Assembly: GCA_016802295.1 (NCBI GenBank)
Contig: JAESIW010000135.1
Coordinates: 14,443 to 78,442, forward strand
Direction: 5' to 3'
Origin: Brachionus rotundiformis
Taxonomy: Eukaryota; Rotifera; Eurotatoria; Ploima; Brachionidae
DNA length: 64,000 nucleotides
Part shown: one piece after another, positions 46,916-60,600 of the stretch
Position numbering within the stretch: position 1 is the stretch's first letter
Layout: every line of letters begins with the position of its first letter
Program-made: the position numbers and the translations under genes
Notes under the pieces: model-generated
Told to the model about the DNA's origin: nothing
What the model saw: only the letters and a program-made list of their open reading frames with translations
The model's database searches: none

Positions 46916-48262
46916 TTGAAAATAAAAATGCTAAAACGATATTTGAGAAAAATTTGTAGGCAACTAAAATTTAAAAAATCAAAAATATTTTTAATTTTGT
47001 CAATAACTTTTATTTGTAAATTTTGTCTATATGGGACCAAGAAAGACTCGCTGTTGAGTAAAAAATTACAATTTAATGACGAAAATGTCAAAACATTCAA
47101 CTACCTTAACCAATATGCCAGAATTAAAAATTTTAAAGAAAAATTTGTTTATGGCTCAAAATGGAAAAGAGTTTTGCCAAAACAACGTCGATTGTCTTAT
47201 GATCGCTCCAAAGACATCCTAATTCTTGAGTACACAAAAATATTCGGTCAGACCAAATATTGCCACAAGTTTGGTAATAGTTCAAATTTTTCAAGCATCA
47301 AACAAGAATTGCTTATAAACGAATGTCCTTTTACCAATTGTATCTTTAGTTGTGATATCAATCGCTTGAATGAAGCCAGTGCGCTAATATTTCATCAAGC
47401 AGACTTGGAACAATTGGTCAAAAATGATTATAATTACTTAGAAGATTTAAAAAAAAGATCTTTAAATAAAAGAAAAAGACAAGTTTGGATTCTGTGGAAC
47501 GATGAAGCGAACAAAGTTAATCAAGATTTGGACAAATTTGATTTTAACTGGACAATGTCTTACAGAGCCGATTCGGAAATATCCGATTGTTCATATGGAT
47601 GCATGTATAAAAATAGATATCAAAATGAGCACTATTTTTATGAAAATGTAAAAAAGAATTTTAATTCTAAAAGTAATAGTGCTGTTTGGTTTGTGAGTAA
47701 TTGTGAGTCAAAATTTAGAATTAGCTTTGCCAAATATCTAAAAGACTATTTTCCACTTAAAATATTTGGTGCATGCTCGAGCTATTTCGAATCATTTTAT
47801 GAGCAATGGTTTGGCAAAAGAAAAGAATGCACTAGAGATTCGGGCTGTGAGTATCACCAACTGACTACAAACAAATTTTATTTGTCATTTGAATCAAAAA
47901 ATTGTACCAATTATTTGACAGAAAAAGTATGGAAAATGCTTCACATTGGCATAATACCAGTTGTAATTCAACCTTCAAAACAATTCTACGAGTTAAATTT
48001 ACCTCCGAACTCATTCATTCACGCCGAGGACTTTGGCTTTGACCCAAAAAAATTGGCAGCTCATTTGGAACTTGTTTCAGATGATTTCCATACATACTAC
48101 AGCTATTTGAAGTGGAAACTTAATTATCAAGTTGTTTTCTCTGCTTATCAGACTGAGCGAAGAAGGCTGTGTGAATTGTGCACCAAATTAAATACTGAAG
48201 ATTCATTAATTTACTATGATAGTGTTTCAGAATTTTTTAACGACCAATGTATCATCAATTAA
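46916..48262 (+). CDS. Alpha-1,3-fucosyltransferase (GT10), single exon
   Basis: 448 residues (444 if the Met at 46928 is used), type II membrane topology: a short basic cytoplasmic tail, a signal anchor at about residues 24-40 (IFLILSITFICKFCLYG), then stem and catalytic domain. Acceptor/fold landmarks include ALIFHQAD, RQVWILWNDEA, and VWFVSNCESKFRISFAKYL. The donor-binding block is NKFYLSFESKNCTNYLTEKVW, the hallmark of Glyco_transf_10, followed by GIIPVVIQP and PPNSFIHAEDFGF. It transfers fucose from GDP-fucose to N-acetylglucosamine in N-glycan cores or Lewis-type antennae in the Golgi; which of these cannot be said. Intronless, unlike its neighbours. An AATAAA lies about 55 bases after the stop. 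Confidence 0.92.
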   Translation: MKIKMLKRYLRKICRQLKFKKSKIFLILSITFICKFCLYGTKKDSLLSKKLQFNDENVKTFNYLNQYARIKNFKEKFVYGSKWKRVLPKQRRLSYDRSKDILILEYTKIFGQTKYCHKFGNSSNFSSIKQELLINECPFTNCIFSCDINRLNEASALIFHQADLEQLVKNDYNYLEDLKKRSLNKRKRQVWILWNDEANKVNQDLDKFDFNWTMSYRADSEISDCSYGCMYKNRYQNEHYFYENVKKNFNSKSNSAVWFVSNCESKFRISFAKYLKDYFPLKIFGACSSYFESFYEQWFGKRKECTRDSGCEYHQLTTNKFYLSFESKNCTNYLTEKVWKMLHIGIIPVVIQPSKQFYELNLPPNSFIHAEDFGFDPKKLAAHLELVSDDFHTYYSYLKWKLNYQVVFSAYQTERRRLCELCTKLNTEDSLIYYDSVSEFFNDQCIIN

Positions 48263-49079
48263 TTAATTTAAAAATTTGAAAATTTTTCATTTTATTAGAA
48301 TGTTATTGTTAATTATATAATAAATTAATAACTAACACTGTTACACTGTTACTAATGAGTGATGAGTTATGTTTATTTTTTTACTATCTAAATTGAAAAA
48401 TGTTGATTTTAATAAAAAATAGATAATTAATTGGCATTGGTGGAATTTTAATAAAATGGATTGAATTCCTTACTCATCGTAGACAAAGAATTGTAATAGG
48501 TAATAGGTAATAGAATATTAGGTCAAGTTCTTCACGGTATCAAGTTTCGAACCCATATGGTTTTTAAATTACTTTACACAAGTCATGTCAGTTGGCAATT
48601 ACCCCTCACTTTCTCAAGAAGATGTACAAAAAGCCATTCATACAGAAATTTTTAAAGCAAAAATAGATAAATAGTGTCTAAATACTACGGGAGCGATTCA
48701 ACTCAAAATGTTTCATTTTAGCAAGTTTATACTAGCACAGGTAATTAATTAGCAAGTATTAAAATAGCAACAATAAAATAGCAATACTGTTTATTAAATA
48801 TAGCAATAAAAAAAAATAAAATCAATCAATTTAGCAATTTTTTTACCTGAAAAAAAATATCGTTGAATTAATAATCTAGAATAAGTGACAAGTTTTCATA
48901 GTATTTATCGAAATTTTCAAATAATACAGAGCCAAATACTACTATACTATACTATATGTTTAAAATTAAATTTTAGCCGTTTCTGTCTAATTGGATGTAT
49001 AGCAAAGTGGATTTCCGTTTTAAATTTTGATAGCTATTTTATTTTTATAAGAATACAAAAATATAAGTATTGTCTCGGA
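48263..49079. other. Intergenic
   Basis: AT-rich; a 28-codon ORF starting MSVGNYPSLS near 48590 is the only coding-like patch and is too short to support. Confidence 0.4.
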
Positions 49080-49545
49080 AGACAGTTGCTTATTCTTTCA
49101 CGAGTTAAACAAAAGCTATTTCTCCTCAATTCATATCTTAAGCTCCCAGGTTTTGGGTTAAGAATAAAATGAATTCCTTTTTAATTCAATTTGTACATCT
49201 AAATTAGATCGCTTCTTAACCTCTTTATATTAAAATTAGTTAAATCTAGCCTTAACGAGCGCTGTTGATAATCTGAGATAAACTTAGTTGCTCTTCTTTA
49301 AACTCTCTCAAGTTCATTCATATTTTTTTCTAAATAAGGACTCCATGCACTGATAGCATATTCCAAGCGCAGTCTTATCATCGAACAATACAACAATTTG
49401 AAAGTCTAGTTACAAGGATACTTAAATTCTTTCTTAATGGAACTCAAAATTCTATTTGCTTTAGCTGTGACATTTTTGACTTGTGTATTCCGTTTTATGT
49501 AATCCCGATATATAAATTCCTTTTGACTTTTCTTTTACTCAGGGT
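49080..49545 (-). mobile_element. Non-LTR retrotransposon 3' relic, copy 1
   Basis: The minus strand encodes KLLYCSMIRLRLEYAISAWS, then PYLEKNMNELERV, a stop, and RRATKFI. This is the C-terminal signature after the reverse transcriptase of non-LTR elements (LEYAxxxWSPxxxKxxxxLExVQRRATK). It is clearly homologous to 60465-60930 over about 460 bp. Internal stops are present. Confidence 0.75.
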
Positions 49546-52500
49546 TTTCGAACCAATCTTAAAATCAAACTCTAATAAAAAAAATTGAAATTAAAATTTA
49601 TTAATTAAAAAAATTTTGTTTCAAAAATCGATAATAATTTAATAGAAATATTTCTGTTTGGTATTCTTAATTTTTAATTCACTTGTGAGTCTATGATCAA
49701 TGATCATAAACGATTAACCAATAACATAATTTTGAATGTTGAATATTTGTGTTCAGCTTTTTAGATATAAGAAAAGATAAACATTTAATTTTTTTCATAA
49801 AAATTTACTTCCACAATTAATTTTATAATCAAGAAATGATTAAAGCTTTTCTTAAGAATATTTTTATTTTATTAAAAATTTGAGTATAAACTTCATTAAA
49901 TGATGTGACCTTTTTTGAGAAAATATTCGGCTATTTCGATTCTAGATTTAACTTATCTTTTGTTGGATTATTCTATGCATTCAATCAATTTCAGATCATC
50001 AACATAATCAAAACATAAGCTAATATGGCTCTTCAACAAATAATTAATCAAAATTACAAATAAAATTTAACAAAATACCGATTTTTGATATTAATGATAA
50101 TAAATGTATTTTTTTCATTATCTAAACTTAATTTCAATATTTTAATTTTTTATCTAATCATTAAACTAGCTTTATTAGTTCAATTTTTAGCCGTTTTTAA
50201 TTAAATGATATTGTGCATGAGGATTAATCATTTAACTTTTTTCATTAACATTTTCTTTTTATAATCGAATAATGTAATTATTATTAGTTGTGAAAAAATC
50301 AATTAATTTAATTTTAAGCATTTCTTTTTACTAATATAAAGATTTTTAAACCTTTTTTTATTTTTATGTAATTTTACGTAAATTTCTTAAAATTGCTGAA
50401 GTATTAAAATTTTGTTATGTTATTTTTAATTATTCATTATCTTTCATAATTTTTTTTTATATATTTTATATATTTGTAATAATCTTAATTTTTTTCTTTA
50501 ATAATAAGTTGAAATAAAAAAATAAAAATTTGTTGGACAAAAAAAGAATAATTAATTTTTTATTTAAGAAATGATTAAATCTAAATCAAGAGGCAATTTA
50601 ATCAATAAATAAATTAATTATCAATAATTGGATTTTAATTTAAAAAAATATATTTAAGAACTTAACTATTATGTAATAAAATATCTGAATTGTAATTTTT
50701 CGAAAATTATCTGCTCTTTTTTCTCTTATAGAAAACAATTTATTTTAATCTATTTTTATTAATTAAATAAAAAATTAAAGCGCAATTTATTATTAATAGG
50801 AAAAAATGATTGTACAGATTTTTAATATGTCTTTTCTAGATTGACGTCATCCTAGTGATTGAGATATGGAATGATTTGAGTATTTATAAATAAATAAATT
50901 ATAAAATTAAATAAAAATCAATAAAAACAAAAGTATAAAATATAATTAAATGGTTAAATCAAAAAAGCACATAACACCAAGCGCAACACACACTTCATCC
51001 AGCCTCTTCTCACGAATCATTAATCGTGTTTAATATAATAATCATAATGAAAACACCATATAAAAAAAACTAGATACTCATAGTCATAAAAGAACATTTA
51101 TTCATTTACGGCAAAGGAACTGAATAATAAATCGATATATAGTATTTCTTTTTAATACATATATCACTTTATACGATATAATTATATTTTTATTAGAGCT
51201 GTTTTAATATATTTCACTTCTGTACATAAACGTGTTATTTAATGTGTTTTGTTATGTTTTTTTTTTTGCTTTTCAATCATTTTCTTCATTTTAATCAAGT
51301 AAATTTATTTAATTATTAATTTTTCTATCGGTATTTCCCTTAAGTTTTAAACTTATTTTTTTTATTTTGTAATTTAGCATCACTTTCTAAAACTAAAAAC
51401 GTTCTTTTCTCAATTTTGATTAATCATTTCATAATTTAAGTTAAATGTAGCCCTAAAGCTAATTTGCCAAATTAAATGTGATTTAAACGCTGCCTAAAAA
51501 AGGAAATTAAATAACAATTTTGATTTTTTTTGAATATAACTTTTTATTAAAAAAATTATATTATGATGGAAATTTATGAGAAAAATTTAGGATTTTATAA
51601 TTTTTTTTTTGGTTATATAAAATTTTTACTAATGGTATTACTTTTGATATACTAGAAACATTTTCACTATTTAAATAATTTTTCATTGATATTAGTAGAA
51701 TATTTTGAGAAATTTATTAAAGTTTGTTCTAATTGTAAATATTTACAGCATTTATGGTATTTTATTTTATTTAGAGAAATACACTTAGGCTTTATCATAA
51801 AGCACAATATTTAATGATGCCAAAGCAGTAAAGGGAAAGTTAACTTTTATCAAAAGTTAACAATGACTAGAGAGAAAAATTCATATTTTTTTACTTATAA
51901 AGATACATTCTTTTCATGATTTTTTTTCCAAATTGAAAACAAAATTATTAGGCCTTAAAATTAAATTATAAATGACATTTTAATTAAAAAACAATCGATT
52001 TCTAAAACTAAACTTAAGCGAGAGTTTTTTAATCTTCTCATATAAACACAATAAATTTTTTATTAATCGATTTTATTCAATAAAACTTTGCATCTAGATA
52101 TTTGTTAATTTAATATTTATTCCATAATTCAGGTTTTATACCAATTTATTATTCTTTTAGATAACACGAAAAAAATCTAATTAATTTGAATATTCATTTT
52201 TAAGATAACATGATAATCTTTAAATAAAAAAATTTAAAAGTCTAAGAACAATCATTATATATAAACTCATAATTTATTAGGCGTTTCATTTCCAATTTAG
52301 TAAAGCTAGTCGAGTGTATTAAATAGATTAATGATTTTTTTTCTTATCTAATCCTTAATTTGGTTAAATTAGATATTGCCTTTTTAAAAAACAGTATGGT
52401 AATAAAGAACGGAAGTCACCTTTAGAACCAATTCGTTTATTTAAATAATTATATATAATTAGTAATATTAATGTTACAATAATAATTAACATTTTTGTTA

Positions 52501-55500
52501 AATTTTAAACAAATGAGATAATTAAAGAAATTAAAGTGAAACCCGGTGACATCTACTAATTAATATAATCTTTATTTTCTTTCCAAAAGCAAGGTTAAAC
52601 AAACTAACCAAATACCATTCTAAATATATGTCTTTTATCTTTTGCTTATTATTCTTTTTTCTATTTTAATAAACATTAATTTAAAAAGAATAGAATAATC
52701 TTTATCTAAAAATCAAAATATCCCAACTAATTGATTTTTCCTAAAACCCAAAGCCTTATAAAAATTAGTTATTTATAAAAAGAATTTTAGTTTTTATATT
52801 CAATACAAAAGAATTATCGATTTTTTTATTAAATTTAATAGAAGATTTAACAGCTAAGTAAACAATTTAAGATAAGTTGAGTGAATTTTCTATCAGGTTT
52901 TAGAGAAAAAAAATTGATTTATCTTTTGAAAAAAATCCTTCAAAGACTCAAAAACTTATTGATCTATTAAAGTAATTAGTGCAATCGGATAGACTTGAGC
53001 AAAATTAACGCTGCAATAAGTTTGTTTAATAAAAAAAAGAGATGAAAAGAAAATTTTATTTTTAAATATTTTTTTTTATCAGCTAGATCTTAAATGTAAA
53101 TTTAATTATTTGTTTATTGTATATCTTTAGACGAATGTAATAGCTGGATTTTCTAATAAAAGAAGCTTATTTTTCAGTCGCGCCATGGCTTACAAACATT
53201 TGGTAAGTAATTGATAAACTAAATAGTAAAATGGATAAAGACTACGTAAGCGAGAGATATTCAAGATATTCTGGCATGCTCTCTTAAGATATTTAATTCC
53301 ATTTTTAGACTAATTTAAGCCAATTTACTCAGAAAATGGAGATATTTTTCCTAATACATTTTGAATTAATAGAAAACAAAGAGAATATATCATGAAAATC
53401 TGGATTGATTTCATTAAATAAGAAAAACTCATTTAGTGCATCCAATTAAATTTTTCTTCTATTTGCTATTAAAACACCAGAATCGAGCCTAAATTAAAAT
53501 TTTGTTTTTTTTTTTTTTTAAATACTGTCTCATTTTAGGAAGAAAAATATTATTTTATCATCTTGTCTAAATATTTTATAAATTTTTTTCTCAGCGTATT
53601 GTTTCTAATTTTTTTTAGTATTTATTGGTTAAAAATAAAATAAAAATTATTTCTATAAAAATTAGATGATAATAATTGTTTAAAATAAAACTAAATTGAT
53701 ATATTTGTTTAATCGAATGTATGGGAAAATGATGAAATCACTAGATTTGGTAGCATTACGCGAATAAGCGAGAACAAGATATGTATTTTGGCAAATGTGC
53801 TAAATCAACTGATATAAACCGAAAGAGGCAACCGAAAGATCAATTAAATAAAGATATAACAAGATGGCAACTTTGTGGCAGCATTTTTCAATTTTAGATA
53901 ACCCATTGTAAGTTATTTGAATATTTTTTGGTCAAAAAAACATTGGTATTGCCAAATTTAGTAATTTATATCCTTATTTAAAAATATAAGCCCTAAGAAA
54001 ATAAGTCTTTTGACTTGGTAGTACATATAATTAAAGTTTGAGTACGAATACTTTTAACATTCTATTCACTGGGATACTTTGCAAACAATTTTTAAATTAA
54101 GACTATAAACTCGATAAGAGAAAAAATAATTGCGCTAGAAAAGCTTTCATCTAATCTATTTTTTTGCTTTATCACTTATCATCTTTCAAACCACTTTCAA
54201 TCAACAGAATGTTTCTGTTGTTTTTTTATTTTAAAATTAAAAAAATCTAAGACAAAAATACATTTATTAAATTTAATAGATAATCTTAATAAAGTAAGAC
54301 TTTATTTTTTTTGCCAGATTCAAATGTTAGTTTTGTTTGCAATATTGAGATCGAAAATTAATTTTCCAAGCTAAAAGTTAAACAAACAAATCTTAATTAT
54401 TAAAAACTAGTCAAAGTATTTTTTCGGCGAAGAGGAATTTTATTTCTATCTTCTTGATAACTAAATAATAAAGATACTAAATGAAGTTATCTTCTTTCAT
54501 CTATTTAACTATATATATATACTTATCTAATTTTTTTAATTTTAATATGTTTATTTTTCTGCTGAAAAATGAACAAAATAAAATAATTAAAGCCAAAATT
54601 ATTTTTCCCATTGAATAAAAATGTATCAATATAAAATTTTATTTTAAATTATAATAGAAGATAAAATTAGGAAGAAAAATTGTCATTGAGCTTTTTTAAA
54701 TTCTATTCTTACGCTTCTAATGCTGCAATTCAAATAAAGCAATTTAGTTTAATCATTTGTGATAATGGAAATAATTTCCATAAGCTTCTTGAGTTTTTTT
54801 CTATCTAAAAAAGCCACCATCTCTCACAATCAAGGACTAGTTGTGTTGCTGCTTTTTTTCGCTATACTTTAATTAAGTGCTGGTACAAAGTCATAAATTA
54901 CTTTGTTTTTCCTGCTTCATGATCATGTTGCCATTTGGCTTTGATGTAATTTGAAATTGATTTATTATCATTTAAGATTATTGTGGAAAATAATAAAAAG
55001 GAAAGAAATTAATATGATAGAACAACTTTTTCTTCATCAAGTTGAGATCGATTAATAATTTATTAGATTTCAAATGTTTGGGGCTTTGTTGATTTTTATT
55101 TTTAGTTTGCTGGCAAAGATGGAAAAGAAAAATTTATTTCTAATAATAATTTTATTTTTAAATAGCAATTTTTATTTCTATCATTTTTTATTTTGGCTAG
55201 GAATTTAAAATAAAGAGCTAATTTTCAATCCAAATAAATCTTTTATTAATTACAGGCCTTAATTTGACAAGGAGTCGAGGCATTTAATAGCTTAATAATA
55301 AACAGCATGATAAATATGGAAATTTATTAGTATAATAAAAATAAAAAAGACTAATTCAATTGAAAAATGTATTTTATATTTTATTTTAACTAGAAAATTT
55401 TTATAATGTGAAATGTAAGTTAGTCAAGGTTTATTTTTAAGATAAAGGATTTATTAATAATATTTGAAGTAGAATACTTTTAGCATATGTCAAAACATTC

Positions 55501-56436
55501 CAATCTTTAAAAAAAAATAATAATAATAATAATAATTTACAAACAATATTTCCTTATCCATCCAGGTGATGGCGTAATGCTATTGAATATTTTTACAATT
55601 TGTACTTAATTTTTCAAATCAAGCAGATCTATCTAATAAACATTAGATGATTGAGTTGAGCTTAGTTCAAGGTATAATTTATATAAGTTGAGCGTGCAAA
55701 CTATCAAAAATTAGGATCACAATGCTGCAAGGAATTTAAAGCTGGCAAATTTTTTACTCAAAGAAAAATTTTATTTTTTCATTTGGGAAAAATTGGGCAA
55801 AGCGGACCAGAGTTTTTTTGCTGTTTGATAGTCAAATTAGGCCTTTGGAAACACATTTAAAAAATAAATGATCTTTTCTTGTTCAGAGCATGAACATAAA
55901 ATACCCACAGATATTTGTGTCATAGAGAATTGAATTTCTATTGTAGGCTAGGGACTGTGATTGACTTGTGATAAATGGAAATTTTGCCAAATTTTCTAAA
56001 CAAGCTTTTGTCATGAACAGCCACCAAATCCCTCGTGGATTTTTCGTAGTAGGAACAGTATTTTGGAAATTTTTTCAAACTTCAATCAGAAGAGACCAAA
56101 CACAAATAAGCCTTAAATTGGTCTAATTTAAGATAATAAGATATCATGTGCCAATTTAAATTTGTTCATCATCCACTTATCTGTAGCTCAGACAGTACCA
56201 TTGACTAGGTAAACGAATAATTGGAAAAAAGAAAAACTTAATTTAATAAAAAAAGAAGTGTGTAGTAAGAATTAAAATAAGATTTCTCCAAAGAATTAGA
56301 ATTATTGATTTTTAATTTGTTTTTAAATGAAGAAGAATGAGCTTGATATTTCTTGTTTGTGTCTCAAGTTAAAAAGCCAAAACCAATTCGGATGTCTTGC
56401 CAAGTATATCTAGCTAATTAGCTAGCTATTTAGGTA
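49546..56436. other. 6.9 kb gene desert, very AT-rich
   Basis: No ORF with protein-like composition was seen on either strand. It holds an (AAT)n run at 55517-55537 and one exon-like micro-segment (see 53178-53202). It may be upstream regulatory DNA or a large untranslated intron of the Kv1 gene (inference). Confidence 0.5.
53178..53202 (+). other. Candidate 25-nt micro-exon with start codon
   Basis: TTTTCAG is followed by 25 bases containing GCCATGG (ATG at 53185) and six codons (MAYKHL), then a consensus donor GTAAGT. Both splice sites are strong against an AT-rich background. The phase at the donor is 0. It could be an alternative 5' exon of the Kv1 gene, or chance. Confidence 0.25.
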
Positions 56437-56604
56437 CAGTCGAGCCATGTTATAACGATGCTGATTAATACAATATTCTCTTAACAACGATATTTTTTTT
56501 CATAATTTACATTCCCCAATATAATAATCCTTTAACATACAGATTTGATTAATACGATGTCCATTTTTTCCGCCTAAACACATCGTATTACCCAGACTCG
56601 ACTG
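56437..56604. mobile_element. pogo/Tigger-like MITE
   Basis: 168 bp flanked by TA (56435-56436 and 56605-56606). The terminal inverted repeats start CAGTCGAG; the inner parts ATAACGATG and CATCGTATTA continue the pairing imperfectly. CAGTCGAGxx...ATAACGA ends and a TA duplication are usual for pogo-type elements. Non-coding. Confidence 0.75.
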
Positions 56605-57640
56605 TAGTATCTTTTGCAAGCATTTGAGCTCATGGCTGCTGCGCTCAATTTAGCTAACAAACATAGGCAAAACATATGAGATGAAGAATAATCGAGAATA
56701 TATTAAATCCTTAAGTTCTAATCATTTCACAAGCATAAGTTCTCTTTTAACGAAAGCTAAAACCAATGTTACAAAAAATGCATCTAAATTAGCTGTAGTG
56801 TTCAACATTGGGAAATAAATGTAATTGATGCTGATGCTTGATAAAACCAGCTATAATTTCCATTTAATCGTTCATTATTAACTCCTTCGCTTTTCGCTTG
56901 TTACCTAATAGATAATTAGTTCGTTTTTAAAACCCAAAATACAACTAAACTAAACTATGTACAAAATTTTAACCAAATAAAACAGCTTACAGAATACTAT
57001 ACAAATAGCTTAAATATCTAATTTTATCTTTCATTAAGCTATCAATAAGCTTAACCTCTTCTTTTATATATAAGCCTATACATACTCTAGTATATTGTAT
57101 ACCTTAGAATATTTAATTAGCTGCTATTATTTACTTTCTTCTCTGAAGAAAAAAGTTATCAGAAAAATAAAAAAAAACGAAACAAAAACAAACAACAATT
57201 TATGTGCGTTCATGAACAGTTTTTGTTTCACCACAGCCAAAGTCTCAGGGTTGTTTGTCATTTAATTTTTCTCTCGTTTATTTCCAAGAAAAAAAGCAAG
57301 GAATTATTTGCCAGGGGATTTTATTTATTTTAATTTAAAAGAAGAAAAAACTAGCTAAACTTATGACAAAGTATGAGTAAATCTGATTTAAAGAATTTGT
57401 TTGTTTAGGAAAAAACTACGAGTGTCGAGCGAACTAACAAGCTTTTTTAAATGAAAGCTCTAATAGCATTAAAACACAATTTCAATCGAACAACAAGTTC
57501 CATCTATTCCTAAATAATGAGAAAAAAAATTCGAAAGAAAACTTTGCTAAACAAAACTTTCTAATCCGAATCTCTGAAATAAAATTTTTTTTCTCTTAAT
57601 TGCTGTTGTTGTTAATTTCTGCCTCGAGTCATCGATAAGC
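56605..57640. other. Upstream region of the Kv1 coding start
   Basis: AT-rich non-coding, probably 5' UTR towards the end, with no recognisable element. The bases before the ATG at 57641 read CGATAAGC. Confidence 0.4.
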
Positions 57641-60600
57641 ATGACCACGACTACTTTAAATATTGGGATAAATGCGCGTGAAAGGTTGGCAAAATGTCTT
57701 TTTGACTCAAATGTCCAAGCCATTAGAACTCTTACTAGACAGACACATTTGTTGTCTAGTAGGGTTCGTTTTAGCTATGTGTTTAAATGTTTTTATTTAA
57801 GAGCTCATCCACGTTCGTGTGAAGAGGATCAAAATGTTTACGACGAAATAAATGGAAATCAAAAAGGCAATGACTACGAGCTCAGTGAACGGATTATTAT
57901 CAATGTTAGCGGTCTAAGATTCGAGACCCAGTTGAAAACGTAATTTTAAATTATTAGTTTAGAATGGCTTTTTTTGACAGATTCAAATTTATGATCATGG
58001 TCAAAATATTTTTTTTTTTGAATAAGACTTTAGATATTAGATAATTAGAGAGTATGTTTCGATGGATTAAATAATTTTTCTGATGTAGATAAAAGATGAA
58101 AAGTAAAGCTTCAATAAAACTTGAATAAAAAAGGAAATCAGGTTTTTATTTTTGGTAAAAACGATGCAACAAAGTATGTTGAAGTATTTTTTTGAAATAT
58201 ATCTTATTTTAGTAAATTTTAATTTATCAAAATAGGAAGAATTCTTGTTCTGTTTGTTTGAAATTCACACTGTCTCTTTTATCTTTCAATTAGTATTCAA
58301 ACTGTTTAAAAGACAAAATGGTCAAAATTTTGTTCAAATGAATTAAAACGTTATAGAGTTATATAATTTAGTTATATATAAATTTAATTGATGACAGCTC
58401 AAATAAACTAAGAATTTTAATTGACCATGCTAAAGAAAAAAAGCATTTACAGATAGTGTCTGATTGAAAAGACCCGAGAGACTACAAGTCAACTGATTTT
58501 ATTTCTTATAGACTTGAAAAAGTGTTATTGAGTTAGTAAATAATTTAACTGCTATAATAAGTTCTATTTAAGCCAAACATTTTTGATCGAGACTAACTTT
58601 TGGAATGAGCTGCCTTCTAAACAATTAACAGGTATAAAATGTTACATAAATGACTGTCGCGGGAACCACTATTACTTTTATATTTAGCCAATTTTTTTAT
58701 AAGTTTGATTTTTAAATAATAAGATAAAGAAAAGTAAATAATTAATTAATTATCGTGTCAAATTTTGTTTTAAAGTTAATTCATTTTAAGTTAACACCAT
58801 GTTAAGCTTTGAATTTCTTATAGAAGGGACTATTATTTGCAATCTTTCCTTTAAACCCAATTTTAGATAATTGATATAAAAAAAAATCATGCTGCAGATA
58901 ATGAAAATAAAGTTTAAAGACTAAAGAAAGTGCTCAATGAATGTACTGCGGTACTTGTATTCAATACCAGCGCCAAAAGGCGCTTAGCCCGCTATGACTT
59001 TTACAGTCCTTATTTTAGTACTAATATCTTTTAACATGTATTTATGAAATGAAAATTCTTATAAGATAGAAGAGTAAAAGAATCAAGCCACGACTCTGTT
59101 TCATAAAAATATGACCAAGTAAAGCTATTCATGTCTTGGAACTCAATCCAATACGTGTTTTTCTCAACATCACACATTTGATGCTGGCATTGTCTCCTTA
59201 GTATAAAAACATTTCTCTGAGTGTTAAATTTTAAGATAAAAATAAGTTTATTTGGTAAAAATATCGTAGGCTTCAAATTGCTTTTTTTAAATTAAAATAC
59301 TTTATTTTGAGCTTTTTGTTTCATTTTAGGCTATGATAAACTGTTAAATAATTAATTTTGATTTAAATTATATCGTTTTTTATTGACATTTTTAAAGCTT
59401 ATTGATTTAAGCTGATCAAATTTATTGTTTTTTAACTGTAGACCTTTTCTGAAGCTTTTAAAATCTTATTTTCAATTAAATTGCTTTAAGAAAATTTATA
59501 TCCATTTATTATGTAATGTTTACATTAGTACCCTTGGGCCCGTCTATCCGATCTCCCCGTTAGACGTATTGGAGCAGCTATTTATGCTCCTTTCTAACTT
59601 AAACGCTCATGGTTAAGTTAGTTAATTAAACCAGTGATATCGACAAAGATGTCGCTATATCACATTTATATACTCTCAAAAATTTGGTGCCCCTTCAATG
59701 TGGAATTTTCCACTTAATACTCTACAATTGTTTAAATTATAAATGAACAACATTATACTTTGGTAAAAATCGCTTAAAGTCAAAGTTATCTAGTTGACTA
59801 CTCTTTGTTAGTCAAACATCGTTTTTTGATTATTCGATTCTTTGTCTATACTTTTTGATTAATCCTCTGCACCTGTGAACTATTTTCCCTTTTACGAAGG
59901 CTTTCCACTTATCATTCTCATTTCTTCTGTATATTTTAATGTTTGAAAATGTCACAGATTAGTGCATAACCCTTTGAGAGTCTTCTACAAGGTTTTAGCA
60001 AGGAACATGTTCAGTTTATTGCTTTTACTACACTGCTGTACAGCCTAAGTTAATTTTAAAACTTGTCCTAGTCCTACAAAAGCACTGCTTGTGTTTCTCA
60101 AGTATGTCACTTACACACTCCATTCATCAATGGTAATAAGGGGTATGCAATATAGTTAAAATTGGGATCCATTTGTTTCGAGCCTAGTTTTGTACCAATT
60201 CTTCATTAGTAATTAGTACAAAACTAGGACAGATTCGAAAATCTCAAATCTTCAAACTCTAATCTAAATATCTACTTTATACTCTTAGGAATAGTAGCTG
60301 ATCTGGCATCTAAACATTTAGTTAAATGAATTTTTTACTTTTGCCAATTGCGCCTCAATCCATAAATCTTAATAATAGTAAGAGTAGTTAAAACTGTAGC
60401 TTATAAATTATCTAAATCTAAAGAGCTGTATCAGTCTCGTCTTTTTGTTCGCCATTCAGCTATCAAGCTATTCTTTATTCGTTCATGTGTTAGACAATAG
60501 CTATTTCTCTTCAATTCATATCCTCTGGCTACCAGGTTTTGAGTTAAGACTGTAATTGATTCCTTTATTAAATTCAATTAGTACGTTTGAAATAGATCAC

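Noticed and set aside
48530..48580. GGGTTCGAAAC on the minus strand as a tRNA T-loop
   Set aside because: No matching T-stem, anticodon arm or acceptor stem could be formed.
48885..49172. 95-codon plus-strand ORF
   Set aside because: Overlaps, in antisense, the start of the retrotransposon relic; no protein-like features.
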